From the NCBI RefSeq assembly GCF_018588945.1, contig NZ_JAFIWA010000006.1, positions 248,001-312,000 of the forward strand: a stretch of DNA of 64,000 nt, written 5' to 3'. The position numbers and the translations under genes were made by a program. The notes under the pieces are model-generated. The model had not been told where the DNA came from. It saw only the letters and a list, made by a program, of their open reading frames with translations, and searched no databases. This DNA comes from Microbacterium flavescens. GTDB taxonomy: Bacteria; Actinomycetota; Actinomycetes; Actinomycetales; Microbacteriaceae. Below are positions 16,963 to 27,484 of this stretch, in pieces; the stretch's first letter is position 1; each line of letters opens with the position of its first letter.

Positions 16963-18057
16963 TCAGCGCCCGCGGGCGGAGCGCGGCCGGACCGGCTCGT
17001 CCGGGTCGAGCGGCTCGCGCGCGTCGGCGACGTACTGGCCGGAGACCAGGCCGGGCAGTCCGCGGCCGTCGGGCGTGGTGAACACCAGGACCAGCGAGCC
17101 GAGCGCGAACAGCCAGCCGACGAAGTCCCACGCTCCGGGCAGCGCGAACAGCAGGAGGAAGCCGCCGATCCCGCCGGCGAAGCGGAGGGTGCGCGCGAGC
17201 CACACCGGCAGCGGCCCACCCTGGAACCTCAGCTGCACGGCCAGGTCGCCCACCGTGCGCCCGGTCGCCAGCACGACGATGAGCGAGACGGCGATGGTGA
17301 CCGCGGAGGACACGACCCCGGCCGCGCCGCCGTCGCGCACCTCGGCCGTCGCGCCGAGCATGAAGAGCGCGAGCTGGAACAGAACGCCCACGGCGAGCGC
17401 GACGAGCCACGAACCCACGACGTCGCACACCATCGCCAGCAGGCGCCGGAAGCGCGTGACGGCGCGCGGCCGGTCCGCGTCGGCCGCGCGCGCCATGCCG
17501 CGATGGGCGGGGGGCACGGCGAGGGAGAGGAGCGATCCGATCACGGCGCCCAGCGAGTTGGTGAGCAGGTCGTCGACGTCGAAGACGCGGTAGGCGCAGG
17601 GATACAGTCCCCACGCGCCCGTCAGCTGCGTCAGCTCGATGAACCCCGACAGTCCGAGGCCGACGAGCGCGGCGACGAGGATGCCTCGACCGCCGATCAC
17701 CCTCACGAAGAAGCCGAGGGGGATGAAGAGGAGAACGTTCAGCAGCACCTGGAGCGCGGCCGGGTCGGTCAGCACGGTGGTCGGCCTCATCGCAGCGCCG
17801 CGCAGATCGGCCACGAAGGCGAAGAGGTCGAGGTTCACCCCGGCGCAGCGGACCGCGTCCGGGTCGGGGAGGGGCAGGAGCGTATAGGTCCAGATCGCCA
17901 TGAAATACACGAGCGCCGCCGCCCACAGCACGAATCGGCCCGCGCTGAGTCCGCCCCGCCGGCGATAGCTGATCGCGACGAACGGCACGAAGAGCACCAC
18001 GCCCGCCGCGATGCCGAGCGCGATCGCGAATCCGCCGAGCAGCAGCCGATCGTCCAC
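16963..18057 (-). CDS. VanZ-like and RDD domain fusion membrane protein
   Basis: About 364 residues with two membrane modules. The first (about 1-185) is VanZ-like, with TYTLLPLPDP, NVLLFIPLGFFVRV and the closing DVDDLLTNSLGAVIG block. The second (about 210-330) is an RDD module, with RRLLAMVCDVVGSWLVAL and ATGRTVGDLAVQLRF. Roughly ten hydrophobic segments are visible, and the C-terminal tail is basic. VanZ relatives affect teicoplanin susceptibility in enterococci; that does not establish a resistance role here. The GTG at 18057 directly follows GGAGGG; upstream sequence belongs to a long hairpin repeat, so an earlier start is unlikely. Confidence 0.8.
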   Translation of the reverse strand: MDDRLLLGGFAIALGIAAGVVLFVPFVAISYRRRGGLSAGRFVLWAAALVYFMAIWTYTLLPLPDPDAVRCAGVNLDLFAFVADLRGAAMRPTTVLTDPAALQVLLNVLLFIPLGFFVRVIGGRGILVAALVGLGLSGFIELTQLTGAWGLYPCAYRVFDVDDLLTNSLGAVIGSLLSLAVPPAHRGMARAADADRPRAVTRFRRLLAMVCDVVGSWLVALAVGVLFQLALFMLGATAEVRDGGAAGVVSSAVTIAVSLIVVLATGRTVGDLAVQLRFQGGPLPVWLARTLRFAGGIGGFLLLFALPGAWDFVGWLFALGSLVLVFTTPDGRGLPGLVSGQYVADAREPLDPDEPVRPRSARGR

Positions 18058-18091
18058 CCCTCCGATGATTCCAGAGCCGCCCCCACCACAT

Positions 18092-18155
18092 GGTTGAGTG
18101 TCCAGGACCCGCCGTGCTGCGACGGAGTCGCGCGGCGGGTCCTGGACACTCAACC
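18092..18155. repeat. Long intergenic hairpin, repeat family B copy 1
   Basis: Perfect 23-bp inverted arms: the left begins GGTTGAGTGTCCAGGACC and the right ends with its exact complement. The 18-nt centre can itself pair (GCGAC with GTCGC). It lies in the divergent gap between the VanZ-RDD gene and sufS, so it is not acting simply as a terminator. A second copy is at 35030-35091. Confidence 0.9.
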
Positions 18156-18202
18156 TCCGGGCGGACGGGCCGGACCTCCCGGGGCGCGCGCGACGCGCGT
18201 AG

Positions 18203-19928
<1,726 letters not shown>

Positions 19929-19932
<4 letters not shown>

Positions 19933-20102
19933 GCCGGCGGGAGCGGATCAGGACGCGGCTGAGTGCTCACCCACCGGGTGTGCGCCTTCAGCGCGTGCAG
20001 CACCGCGAGCCGCACCGTGAAGTACAGCACCAGCGCGATCACCGCCAGCACGAGCACGTACAAGATGATGACGAAGTACCAGCCGGTGAGTCCCTGCATC
20101 AT
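19929..20102 (-). CDS. Small single-pass membrane protein of unknown function
   Basis: 57 residues from the ATG at 20102. One long hydrophobic helix (GWYFVIILYVLVLAVIALVLYFTV) is followed by a basic then Pro-rich cytoplasmic tail. The ATG lies exactly 6 nt after TACGGT on the minus strand, a strong leaderless signature that favours this start over an in-frame GTG at 20120. Its last 4 nt overlap the sufU stop on the other strand. No family is recognised. Confidence 0.65.
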
Positions 20103-20166
20103 GCTTCGACCGTAGGACACGGCGCCTCACGGCTCCGTTCACTGTCCACAGGCGCCGGGGCGGCGG

Positions 20167-21069
20167 TCAGCCCAGGCCCTGGCGCTCCTCCGCGCTGAGC
20201 GCGGCATCCCCCGCCACCGGCTTGCGCGACAGCCCGACGGAGCCGCCCGTCGCGCCACCCGACAGCGCCGCCGACACCGCGACGGACTCGTCGATGTCGG
20301 GGTAGGTCGGGCGCAGCTGAACCGCGTGCTGCTGCCTCTTCTCGCGCTTGGCCCTGCGGGCGGCCGCCCACAGGTTCAGGCCCTCGACCAGCACGGCGAA
20401 CGCCATCGGCATGTAGATGAGTGCCTTGTCGACATGGACGCCGAAGCCCTCGGCGATGAGGAAGACGCCGATGAGCAGCAGGAACGACAGCGCCAGCATC
20501 TTCACCGTGGGGTGCTTGTTGACGAAGAGGAAGATGAAGCGCGACGCGAAGAGCATGATGCCGAACGACAGCACGACCACCGTGATGATCACGATCATGT
20601 TCTCGGTCATGCCGACCGCGGTGATGACGGAATCGAGCGAGAAGACGATGTCGAGCAGCAGGATCTGCGCGATCACCGATCCGAAGGTGACCTGAGCCAC
20701 CTTCTTGCCCGAGCCGTGCTCCTCCTCGGCCCCCTCGAGTTTGTGGTGGATCTCGGTCACCGCCTTGTAGACGAGGAACAGGCCTCCCGCGATGAGGATG
20801 ATGTCCTTCCACGAGAAGCCCAGTTCGCCGATGAAGAAGACGTCCTCCTTCAGCGTGATGATCCAGCCTGCGAAGAAGACCAGCACGACGCGGATGAGCA
20901 TGGCGAGCGTGAGGCCGAGGTTCCGGGCCTTCGCCTGCTGCTCCTTGGGGAGCTTCGACGCGAGGATCGAGATGAAGATGACGTTGTCGACGCCGAGCAC
21001 CACCTCCAGCACGAAGAGCGTCAGGAAGACGGCGATGAGGTCCGGGGTGAAATCGAGGGAGAAGTCCAC
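20167..21069 (-). CDS. TerC-family integral membrane protein
   Basis: 300 residues with about seven membrane segments. The signature LEVVLGVDNVIFISILASKLP is near residues 20-40, and a second acidic motif LLLDIVFSLDSVITAVGM is near 133-150. These paired aspartates are the family hallmark. TerC proteins are named for tellurite resistance, but several act in manganese export or metal loading of secreted proteins, so no tellurium role should be assumed. The C-terminus is a polar tail of about 60 residues. The GTG lies 6 nt after TACGAT on the minus strand (leaderless pattern). Confidence 0.88.
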   Translation of the reverse strand: MDFSLDFTPDLIAVFLTLFVLEVVLGVDNVIFISILASKLPKEQQAKARNLGLTLAMLIRVVLVFFAGWIITLKEDVFFIGELGFSWKDIILIAGGLFLVYKAVTEIHHKLEGAEEEHGSGKKVAQVTFGSVIAQILLLDIVFSLDSVITAVGMTENMIVIITVVVLSFGIMLFASRFIFLFVNKHPTVKMLALSFLLLIGVFLIAEGFGVHVDKALIYMPMAFAVLVEGLNLWAAARRAKREKRQQHAVQLRPTYPDIDESVAVSAALSGGATGGSVGLSRKPVAGDAALSAEERQGLG

Positions 21070-21306
21070 GGGCCAATCGTAGGCGGCAGACCGGGCGAGG
21101 CCCTGTCAAGGGGGTGTTCCTGTACGGCGCGTCCGAACAGACTGGCAATCGCCACCGCATACCGGTCGGGCCATATGCACCCCCGTAGTGTTGGCAGCAG
21201 CGATCGGCATCCGCCCGTGGCTCCACGTCGACCAGAAGGTCGGCACCCGACCCAGAGCAGGTGCATCATCGCAACCATCACCGCAGTCGCTCCGACAGAA
21301 GGTCGA

Positions 21307-22386
21307 ATGGGCGCCGTGCGCCAGACCTACGCCGGGGCCGAGACCTTCCCGCCCGTCGCCCGCGCCTACACCGAGGTGTCGCAGGTCGTGCGTGAGACCG
21401 GCCTCCTCCAGCGGGCCCGCTGGTTCTATGCCCTCGTGGGCACGGCTCTCGTGCTGGCGTTCGGCGGGGCTGTCACCGGGTTCATCCTGCTCGGCGACTC
21501 GTGGTTCCAGCTGCTCATCGCCGGAGCGCTCGGCATCCTCTTCACGCAGGTGGCATTCCTGGCCCACGAGGCCGCCCACCGGCAGATCCTCGAGTCGGGC
21601 CCCGCGAACGACCGACTCGGCCGCTTCCTGGCCGCCGGTGTGGTCGGCATCAGCCTCTCCTGGTGGAACAACAAGCACAATCGCCACCACGCCAACCCCA
21701 ACCGCGTGGGCAAGGACCCCGACATCGAGGTCGACACCATCCGCTTCCTCGACGAGGATGCCGCGAAGGTCGGCCGGCTGGGCGCGCTCATCACGCGCAA
21801 GCAGGGGTGGCTGTTCTTCCCCCTCCTCACGCTCGAGGGCGCGAACCTGCACGCGCTCGGCCTCAAGCACCTCTTCTCCCGCGGCGAGGTCAAGGGCCGC
21901 TGGATCGAGCTCGGGCTCATCGCGATGCGCTTCACGCTGTACCTGACGCCGCTCTTCCTCTTCCTCCCCGTGGGCATGGCGTTCGCCTTCCTCGGCGTGC
22001 AGCTCGCCGTCTTCGGCGTCTACATGGGCGCGTCGTTCGCCCCGAACCACAAGGGCATGCCGATCATCGCCCCCGACGCCAAGCTCGACTTCTTCTCGAA
22101 GCAGGTGCGCACGTCGCGCAACATCCGCGGCGGGTGGTGGGCCACCGCGCTCATGGGCGGACTGAACTACCAGGTCGAGCACCACCTCTTCCCCAGCATG
22201 GCCCGGCCCTACCTCTCCAAGGCCCGCGAGATCGTGATCGAGCAGTGCCGCACCCGCGGCGTGCCGTACACCGAGACGAGCCTCATCGAGTCGTACGGCA
22301 TCGTCATCGCGTACCTCAACCGCGTCGGTCTCGCCGCGCGCGACCCGTTCGACTGCCCGATGGTGAACAGGTTCCGCACCGTCTGA
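21307..22386 (+). CDS. Membrane fatty-acid desaturase
   Basis: 359 residues of the membrane acyl-lipid/acyl-CoA desaturase family. The three iron-binding histidine boxes are present: HEAAH (about 94-98), HNRHH (about 124-128) and QVEHH (about 289-293). Four hydrophobic segments flank them. It introduces a double bond into membrane lipid acyl chains, generally to adjust fluidity. The ATG at 21307 has an AGAAGG site about 5 nt upstream. A strong hairpin terminator follows the stop. Confidence 0.9.
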   Translation: MGAVRQTYAGAETFPPVARAYTEVSQVVRETGLLQRARWFYALVGTALVLAFGGAVTGFILLGDSWFQLLIAGALGILFTQVAFLAHEAAHRQILESGPANDRLGRFLAAGVVGISLSWWNNKHNRHHANPNRVGKDPDIEVDTIRFLDEDAAKVGRLGALITRKQGWLFFPLLTLEGANLHALGLKHLFSRGEVKGRWIELGLIAMRFTLYLTPLFLFLPVGMAFAFLGVQLAVFGVYMGASFAPNHKGMPIIAPDAKLDFFSKQVRTSRNIRGGWWATALMGGLNYQVEHHLFPSMARPYLSKAREIVIEQCRTRGVPYTETSLIESYGIVIAYLNRVGLAARDPFDCPMVNRFRTV

Positions 22387-22407
22387 CGCGAAGCCGGACA
22401 CGAAGAA

Positions 22408-22435
22408 GGGGACGGATGCTGCAGCATCCGTCCCC
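22408..22435. terminator. Bidirectional hairpin terminator
   Basis: A perfect 12-bp stem, GGGGACGGATGC with its complement, around a TGCA loop, flanked by GAAGAA on the left and TCTTC on the right. It separates the converging desaturase and AHSA1 genes and can serve both strands. Confidence 0.8.
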
Positions 22436-22459
22436 TCTTCCGTCCCGGCGAGGAGCGTC

Positions 22460-23437
22460 TCAGACCGCTGCGAGCACGCCCTCCAGACGGGCGTAACTGG
22501 CCTCCATGCCCTCGGTCATGCCGGTGGCGAGGACCATGTCGCGCGTCTCCTTGTCGGGGTACTCGATGAGCAGCGTGATCAGGGTCGCGCCGTCCTCCTC
22601 GTAGAGGCTCAGGTCGTTGAGCGTCGACGGGTAGTCGGTGCCCGTCATGTGCTCGGTGGTCACGGCACGACGCGGCGCCTCCGACAGGAGGGTCTCGCCG
22701 TCGAAGCCGAAGCGCTCGCCCTCCACGCCCACCGGCTCCCACTCGTACCGGTAGCGGCCGCCGACCGCGGGGTCGACCTCGCAGACGTCGAGGCGCCATC
22801 CGTCGGGTCCGAGCATCCACTGCTTGAGCAGCTCGGGCTCGTGGTGGGCCCGCCAGACCAGATCGATCGGTCCCTCGATGAGCCGCGTGATGCGCACATG
22901 CGTGTCGTCGAGGATCTCGGTCTGCGTGCCCTTGCCGGCGGCGTAGGAGCGGAGTCCTTCGAGCACCCGGTCGAGCTGGTTGAGGGCGAGCGTCGAGCCC
23001 TCGACGGCACCGAACGCGACGACCTGCTCGAGCGCGTCGGCCGACGCGAAGTGCGACACGTTGACCATGCGTGAGCCGGTGTCGGTGGGTTCGAACGTGA
23101 AGACGACCCGCATCGCCGGCATCCCGTCGAGCGGTGCGCCGTCTTCGTTGGCGAAGTTGTCGAGCACGGTGAATCCGCGCGGCTGGTCGATATCGATGAA
23201 CTCCCACGAGCCGAACGACTTCTCACCGCGAGGGCTCGTCATCGCGTAGACGGCGCGGCCTCCGACGGTGAAGTCGAAGCGCGGGAACGAGGCTGGCCAC
23301 CCGGGCGGGCCCCAGAACCGCTCCAGCTGGCCGGGGTCGGTGAAGGCGTTCCAGAGGCGCTCGACGGGGGCCGCGAACTCCGCGGTCAGCGTCATCGTGA
23401 GCGCTTCGGCGTCGGTGGTGACGTCGGTGACAGGCAT
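22460..23437 (-). CDS. Tandem AHSA1/SRPBCC double-domain protein
   Basis: 325 residues holding two activator-of-Hsp90-ATPase-like (AHSA1, START-related) domains. The first, about 10-160, has FAAPVERLWNAFTDPGQLERFWGPPGW. The second, about 175-320, has LIEGPIDLVWRAHHEPELLKQWMLGPDGW. Single-domain versions paired with an ArsR regulator are common; the fused double form is less usual. These proteins bind hydrophobic ligands, but the ligand here is unknown. It starts 3 nt after the ArsR regulator's stop, so the two form an operon under the palindrome at 23801. Confidence 0.85.
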   Translation of the reverse strand: MPVTDVTTDAEALTMTLTAEFAAPVERLWNAFTDPGQLERFWGPPGWPASFPRFDFTVGGRAVYAMTSPRGEKSFGSWEFIDIDQPRGFTVLDNFANEDGAPLDGMPAMRVVFTFEPTDTGSRMVNVSHFASADALEQVVAFGAVEGSTLALNQLDRVLEGLRSYAAGKGTQTEILDDTHVRITRLIEGPIDLVWRAHHEPELLKQWMLGPDGWRLDVCEVDPAVGGRYRYEWEPVGVEGERFGFDGETLLSEAPRRAVTTEHMTGTDYPSTLNDLSLYEEDGATLITLLIEYPDKETRDMVLATGMTEGMEASYARLEGVLAAV

Positions 23438-23440
23438 CGG

Positions 23441-23809
23441 TCATTCTCCTTCGTTGGGTCGAGCTTCGGTCGGTGGTTCGTCGGACAGGAGCGCATCGAG
23501 CCGATCGATGCGCGAGCGCCAGAGCTCTTCGTAGCGCGCGAGGAGTGCGCGGGCGCGGGCGATCATCGCGGGGTCGGCCCGGACGAGACGCTCGCGCCCT
23601 TCGGCGCGCTTGACGATGAGACCAGCCGCCTCGAGGACGGCGACGTGCTTCTGCACCGCCGCGAACGACATGTCGTACTCGCCGGCGAGCGTCGAGACCG
23701 AGTACTCGCCCTCGATCGCACGCCGCAGGATGTCGCGCCGCGTCGCCGCGGCGAGCGCGTGGAACACACGGTCGATCTGTTCATCGCTGAGTTCTGTATC
23801 TACAACCAT
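23441..23809 (-). CDS. ArsR-family winged-helix regulator
   Basis: 122 residues. The winged helix (about 8-90) reads DRVFHALAAATRRDILRRAI, then STLAGEYDMSFAAVQKHVAVLEAAGLI as recognition helix, and VKRAEGRERLVRADP as wing. There are no metal-binding cysteines, so it is not an arsenic sensor; it belongs to the group paired with SRPBCC proteins. The ATG at 23809 lies inside a perfect palindrome, suggesting autorepression. It is cotranscribed with the double AHSA1 gene. Confidence 0.87.
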   Translation of the reverse strand: MVVDTELSDEQIDRVFHALAAATRRDILRRAIEGEYSVSTLAGEYDMSFAAVQKHVAVLEAAGLIVKRAEGRERLVRADPAMIARARALLARYEELWRSRIDRLDALLSDEPPTEARPNEGE

Positions 23810-23818
23810 GTGGTTGTA
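23801..23818. promoter_or_regulatory. Probable ArsR-type operator overlapping the start codon
   Basis: TACAACCATGTGGTTGTA is a perfect 8-bp inverted repeat with a 2-nt centre. The start codon of the ArsR gene lies within it, so binding would block transcription start or early elongation. AACCA/TGGTT half sites are usual for ArsR regulators of this type. Confidence 0.75.
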
Positions 23819-23878
23819 CGTTACGCCGGGCTGCGGCATCCGTCAACCCCTTCTCTGCCCGAGGGGTCGGCGGTGGAA

Positions 23879-24748
23879 TCAGCCCTGCGTCAGCCGCCCC
23901 AGTTCAGTGCCGACGTCGTCGAGCAGCACGAGCTCGTCGCCGTCGAGGGCAGCACGTCGGGCGCCGGCCACCCAGCCGGGCACCTCGGCGCCGTCGCAGC
24001 CGATCAAAGTCATGTTCGCGGCCGTGGCCGCGAACAGGCCTCCGTCGCCGAGCAGCCAACCGCCTCGCGCTCCGTTGCAGCCATCGGAGGCGCGGTATCC
24101 GTCAGGGGTGTCGAACTCGACGAAGGGCCGCGTCTCGTCGTCTGCGGTCTCGAAGCCGACCGGGATCCATCGCAGGGCCAGCGCTTCGACCGTCGCCGGC
24201 GTGAGCGAGCCGGGCAGCCCGACGGGTGGCTGGAAGTGCGCTCGCGTGGTCGCGTCCACAACCGGCGGCCGCGTGTACAGCTCATCGGAGGTGGGGATCG
24301 GCGTCGGAGCCCCGCCGATCGTCAGCGTTGCCGTCACGCCGCCGTCGGCATCGCGCAGCAGCCAACCCTCGGCGGTCGGCTCGAAGCCGACCGTCGATGC
24401 GAGCCACGGCGCGTCGGGAATCGCCGCGTTCTCGGCACACTCGCCGCTCGCGCCGGAGATCGACGTCGTCAGCCGACCGGGCAGGGCCGCCCAGTGCCAC
24501 GAGATGAAGCCGCAGTCGCGCCACAGCTGCATCTCCCTGGCGTCGATCCGCAGCCACGTGTCGGCACCTTCGCCCTCAGCACCCGTGACTCGCCACAAGC
24601 CGATCAGGTCGAGCGGGTCCGCTGCCGGCGCCGCGGACGGAGACGCGCCCGCCCCGGCACCCGCGGGCGTCGCCGCACCGGTGCCCTGAGCCGTACAGCC
24701 GGTGAGCACGAGCGCAAGAGCTACGATGCCCGACGCGATGATCCGCAT
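23879..24748 (-). CDS. Lipoprotein with META/HslJ-like C-terminal domain
   Basis: 289 residues. The signal peptide ends in lipobox VLTGC (Cys near 18), followed by an Ala/Pro-rich linker. Two similar halves follow: about 48-150 ([17 protein letters not shown]) and about 190-285 with [16 protein letters not shown], which resembles the GCN motif of META-domain proteins. It is predicted to be extracytoplasmic and membrane-anchored; the function is unknown. The ATG lies 7 nt after TAGTGT on the minus strand (leaderless pattern). It is divergent from purL. Confidence 0.72.
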   Translation of the reverse strand: MRIIASGIVALALVLTGCTAQGTGAATPAGAGAGASPSAAPAADPLDLIGLWRVTGAEGEGADTWLRIDAREMQLWRDCGFISWHWAALPGRLTTSISGASGECAENAAIPDAPWLASTVGFEPTAEGWLLRDADGGVTATLTIGGAPTPIPTSDELYTRPPVVDATTRAHFQPPVGLPGSLTPATVEALALRWIPVGFETADDETRPFVEFDTPDGYRASDGCNGARGGWLLGDGGLFAATAANMTLIGCDGAEVPGWVAGARRAALDGDELVLLDDVGTELGRLTQG

Positions 24749-24820
24749 GCGCGACACACTAGCCGTCCGCCCCGCGCTCCACCTATGCGCGGCGTGGCCT
24801 GCTCCGACGCAGGAGGCGAC

Positions 24821-24844
24821 CGGATGCCTCGGCCGAACTAGACT
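24821..24844 (+). promoter_or_regulatory. purL promoter block with -10 TAGACT
   Basis: CGGATGCCTCGGCC (24821-24834) then -10 TAGACT (24839-24844), nearly identical to the block before purS. Transcription would start near 24851, giving a 34-nt leader with GGAG about 10 nt before the GTG. Confidence 0.6.
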
Positions 24845-24884
24845 GGACGCGTCCGGCATCCCCGATTTACTGGAGCTCAGCCGC

Positions 24885-27233
24885 GTGACCACCCCCTCTC
24901 CGACGCCCGCACCCGCACGCCCGGCTGCAGACACCGTCGACAACGCCGCCGCCACGCCGGAGAAGGAGCAGCCGTACGCGGCGCTCGGCCTCAAGCCCGA
25001 TGAGTACGACAGGATCCGCGAGATCCTCGGCCGCCGTCCCACGTCGGGCGAGCTGGCGATGTACTCGGTGATGTGGTCGGAGCACTGCTCCTACAAGTCG
25101 TCGAAGATCTACCTCCGCAAGTTCGGCGAGAAGGTCTCCGACGAGATGAAGACCCGCCTCATGGTGGGAATGGGCCAGAACGCCGGCGTCGTCGACATCG
25201 GCGAGGGCTGGGCCGTCACCTTCAAGGTCGAGTCCCACAACCACCCGAGCTACATCGAGCCTTTCCAGGGCGCCGCGACCGGCGTCGGCGGAATCGTGCG
25301 CGACATCATCTCGATGGGTGCGCGCCCCGTCGCCGTCATGGACCAGCTGCGCTTCGGCGCCATCGACAACCCCGACACCGCGCGCGTGGTCCACGGCGTC
25401 GTCTCCGGCATCTCGTTCTACGGCAACTGCCTGGGCCTGCCGAACATCGGCGGCGAGACGGTGTTCGACGCCGTCTACCAGGGCAACCCGCTCGTCAACG
25501 CGCTCGCGGTCGGCGTCCTCCGCCACGAAGACCTGAAGCTCGCCAACGCGACCGGCGCCGGCAACAAGGTCGTGCTGTTCGGAGCCCGCACGGGCGGCGA
25601 CGGCATCGGCGGAGCATCCATCCTCGCGTCCGACACCTTCGCCGACGGCGGCCCGACCAAGCGCCCCGCGGTGCAGGTCGGCGACCCGTTCGCCGAGAAG
25701 GTGCTCATCGAGTGCTGCCTCGAGCTCTACCGCGACGAGCTCGTCGAGGCCATCCAGGACCTCGGTGCGGCCGGCATCTCGTGCGCGACGTCCGAGCTCG
25801 CCGCGAACGGCGGGTCGGGCATGCGCGTCGACCTCGAGAACGTGCTGCTGCGCGACCCCACGCTCACGCCGGAGGAGATCCTCATGAGCGAGAGCCAGGA
25901 GCGCATGATGGCGATCGTCGCTCCCGAGAAGCTCGACGCGTTCCTCGCCGTCGTGGGCAAGTGGGATGTCGAGACCAGCGTGCTCGGCGAGGTGACCGGC
26001 GACGGCCGCCTGCAGATCTTCTGGCACGGCGAGGAGATCGTGAACGTCGACCCCTCGACGGTCGCCGTCGACGGTCCCGTCTACGAGCGGCCCGTCGCCT
26101 ACCCGACGTGGATCGACGCGCTGCGCGACGACTCGGCCTCGGCGCTCACCCGCGAGGTCGACCCCGACACGCTGCGCCGCCAGTTCATCCAGCTCGTCGC
26201 GAGCCCGAACCTCGCCGACACCTCGTGGATCACGAACCAGTACGACTACTACGTCATGGGCAACACGGCGCTGTCGTTCCCCGACGACGCCGGCATGATC
26301 CGCGTCGACGAGCACTCGGGCCTGGGGTTCGCGATCGCGACCGACTGCAACGGCCGCTACTGCCAGCTCGACCCGTACCAGGGCGCGAAGCTCGCCCTCG
26401 CCGAGGCGTACCGCAACGTCGCCGTCACCGGCGCCGTGCCAACCGCCGTCACCGACTGCCTCAACTTCGGCTCGCCCGAGAACCCCGAGGTGATGTGGCA
26501 GTTCTCGCAGACCGTCGACGGCCTGTCCGACGCGTGCCTCGAGCTCGGCGTGCCCGTCACGGGCGGCAACGTCTCGTTCTACAACCAGACCGGCGACCAG
26601 CCGATCTTCCCGACGCCCGTGGTCGGCGTGCTCGGCATCATCGATGACGTCGCCCGCCGCATCCCGTCGGGCTGGCAGGACGCCGGCGAGAACATCTACC
26701 TCCTCGGTGTGACGGCCACCGAGCTCTCGGGCTCGCAGTGGGCCGGCACGATCCACGACCACCTCGGCGGCCGCCCGCCGGCGGTCGACCTCGCGCAGGA
26801 GAAGAAGCTCGCCGAGCTCATCCACGCCGCGTCGCAGCAGTCGCTCGTCTCGAGCGCGCACGACCTCTCGTCGGGCGGACTCGCGCAGGCTCTCGCCGAA
26901 GCCGTCATGCGGTTCGGCGTCGGCGCGCGCGTGTGGCTCAACGAGATCCAGGAGCGGGATGGAGTGGATGCCGCGACCGCCCTGTTCTCGGAGTCGACGG
27001 GTCGCGTCATCGTGAGCGTGCCGCGCGAGGACGACGTCAAGTTCCGCGGACTGTGCGAGGGCCGGGGCTACCCGGTGCTGCGCATCGGCGTGACCGACGC
27101 GGCGGCCGACGGGGACGCGGCGGCCCTCGAGGTGCAGGGCCTGTTCACCGTGCCGCTCGACGAGCTGCGCGACGCCTCGATGTCGACGCTGCCCGCCGCC
27201 TTCGGTCCGCTCATCACCGAGCACACCGCTTAG
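24885..27233 (+). CDS. purL: Phosphoribosylformylglycinamidine synthase subunit PurL
   Basis: 782 residues, the small-type PurL that needs PurS and PurQ. It makes FGAM from FGAR, ATP and ammonia. After a variable Pro/Ala-rich leader of about 40 residues come [31 protein letters not shown] (ATP/metal site), [15 protein letters not shown], and the second AIRS-like half with [17 protein letters not shown] and [10 protein letters not shown]. The GTG at 24885 is used because GGAG lies before it and homology follows. The TAG stop is also the start of a TAGGAT hexamer that probably drives the next small gene. Confidence 0.96.
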   Translation: MTTPSPTPAPARPAADTVDNAAATPEKEQPYAALGLKPDEYDRIREILGRRPTSGELAMYSVMWSEHCSYKSSKIYLRKFGEKVSDEMKTRLMVGMGQNAGVVDIGEGWAVTFKVESHNHPSYIEPFQGAATGVGGIVRDIISMGARPVAVMDQLRFGAIDNPDTARVVHGVVSGISFYGNCLGLPNIGGETVFDAVYQGNPLVNALAVGVLRHEDLKLANATGAGNKVVLFGARTGGDGIGGASILASDTFADGGPTKRPAVQVGDPFAEKVLIECCLELYRDELVEAIQDLGAAGISCATSELAANGGSGMRVDLENVLLRDPTLTPEEILMSESQERMMAIVAPEKLDAFLAVVGKWDVETSVLGEVTGDGRLQIFWHGEEIVNVDPSTVAVDGPVYERPVAYPTWIDALRDDSASALTREVDPDTLRRQFIQLVASPNLADTSWITNQYDYYVMGNTALSFPDDAGMIRVDEHSGLGFAIATDCNGRYCQLDPYQGAKLALAEAYRNVAVTGAVPTAVTDCLNFGSPENPEVMWQFSQTVDGLSDACLELGVPVTGGNVSFYNQTGDQPIFPTPVVGVLGIIDDVARRIPSGWQDAGENIYLLGVTATELSGSQWAGTIHDHLGGRPPAVDLAQEKKLAELIHAASQQSLVSSAHDLSSGGLAQALAEAVMRFGVGARVWLNEIQERDGVDAATALFSESTGRVIVSVPREDDVKFRGLCEGRGYPVLRIGVTDAAADGDAAALEVQGLFTVPLDELRDASMSTLPAAFGPLITEHTA

Positions 27234-27243
27234 GATCGAAACC

Positions 27244-27381
27244 ATGGCGCCGGACGACGACGAGTACAGCGGTTTCAACGACACGCGGCAGAAGCGCGTC
27301 AAGATCACCGCGTGGGTGACCATCGTCGCCCTCATCCTCGTCGGCGGCGGCGCCACCGTCTTCGCCCTGCTCTTCGGCTGA
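27244..27381 (+). CDS. Small membrane protein (45 aa) after purL
   Basis: A 45-residue frame, starting 10 nt after the purL stop. An acidic, polar N-terminus (MAPDDDEYSGFNDTRQKR) precedes one hydrophobic helix (ITAWVTIVALILVGGGATVFALLFG). TAGGAT at 27231-27236, which includes the purL stop codon, lies 7 nt before the ATG, so a leaderless transcript of its own is likely in addition to any read-through from purL. No family is recognised. The clear topology and start signal argue for a real gene. Confidence 0.6.
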   Translation: MAPDDDEYSGFNDTRQKRVKITAWVTIVALILVGGGATVFALLFG

Positions 27382-27484
27382 TCTCGATACACGGCGGCGG
27401 GCTCCGCCCGTCGTCGCACTCGATCCGGCGGAGAGTTCCCTGCGAGCCCGACCCAACAGACGGCGCCGCGGCTACCATGGCAGG

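Noticed and set aside
16963..18057. VanZ-like domain as evidence of glycopeptide resistance
   Set aside because: No vanA/H/X-type genes are nearby and VanZ homologs are widespread in sensitive actinobacteria.
20167..21069. TerC as a tellurite-resistance determinant
   Set aside because: There is no ter cluster; isolated TerC proteins commonly act in metal homeostasis.
24867..27419. An 850-codon open frame on the minus strand opposite purL
   Set aside because: It mirrors purL codon positions, has no start signal and matches no protein pattern.
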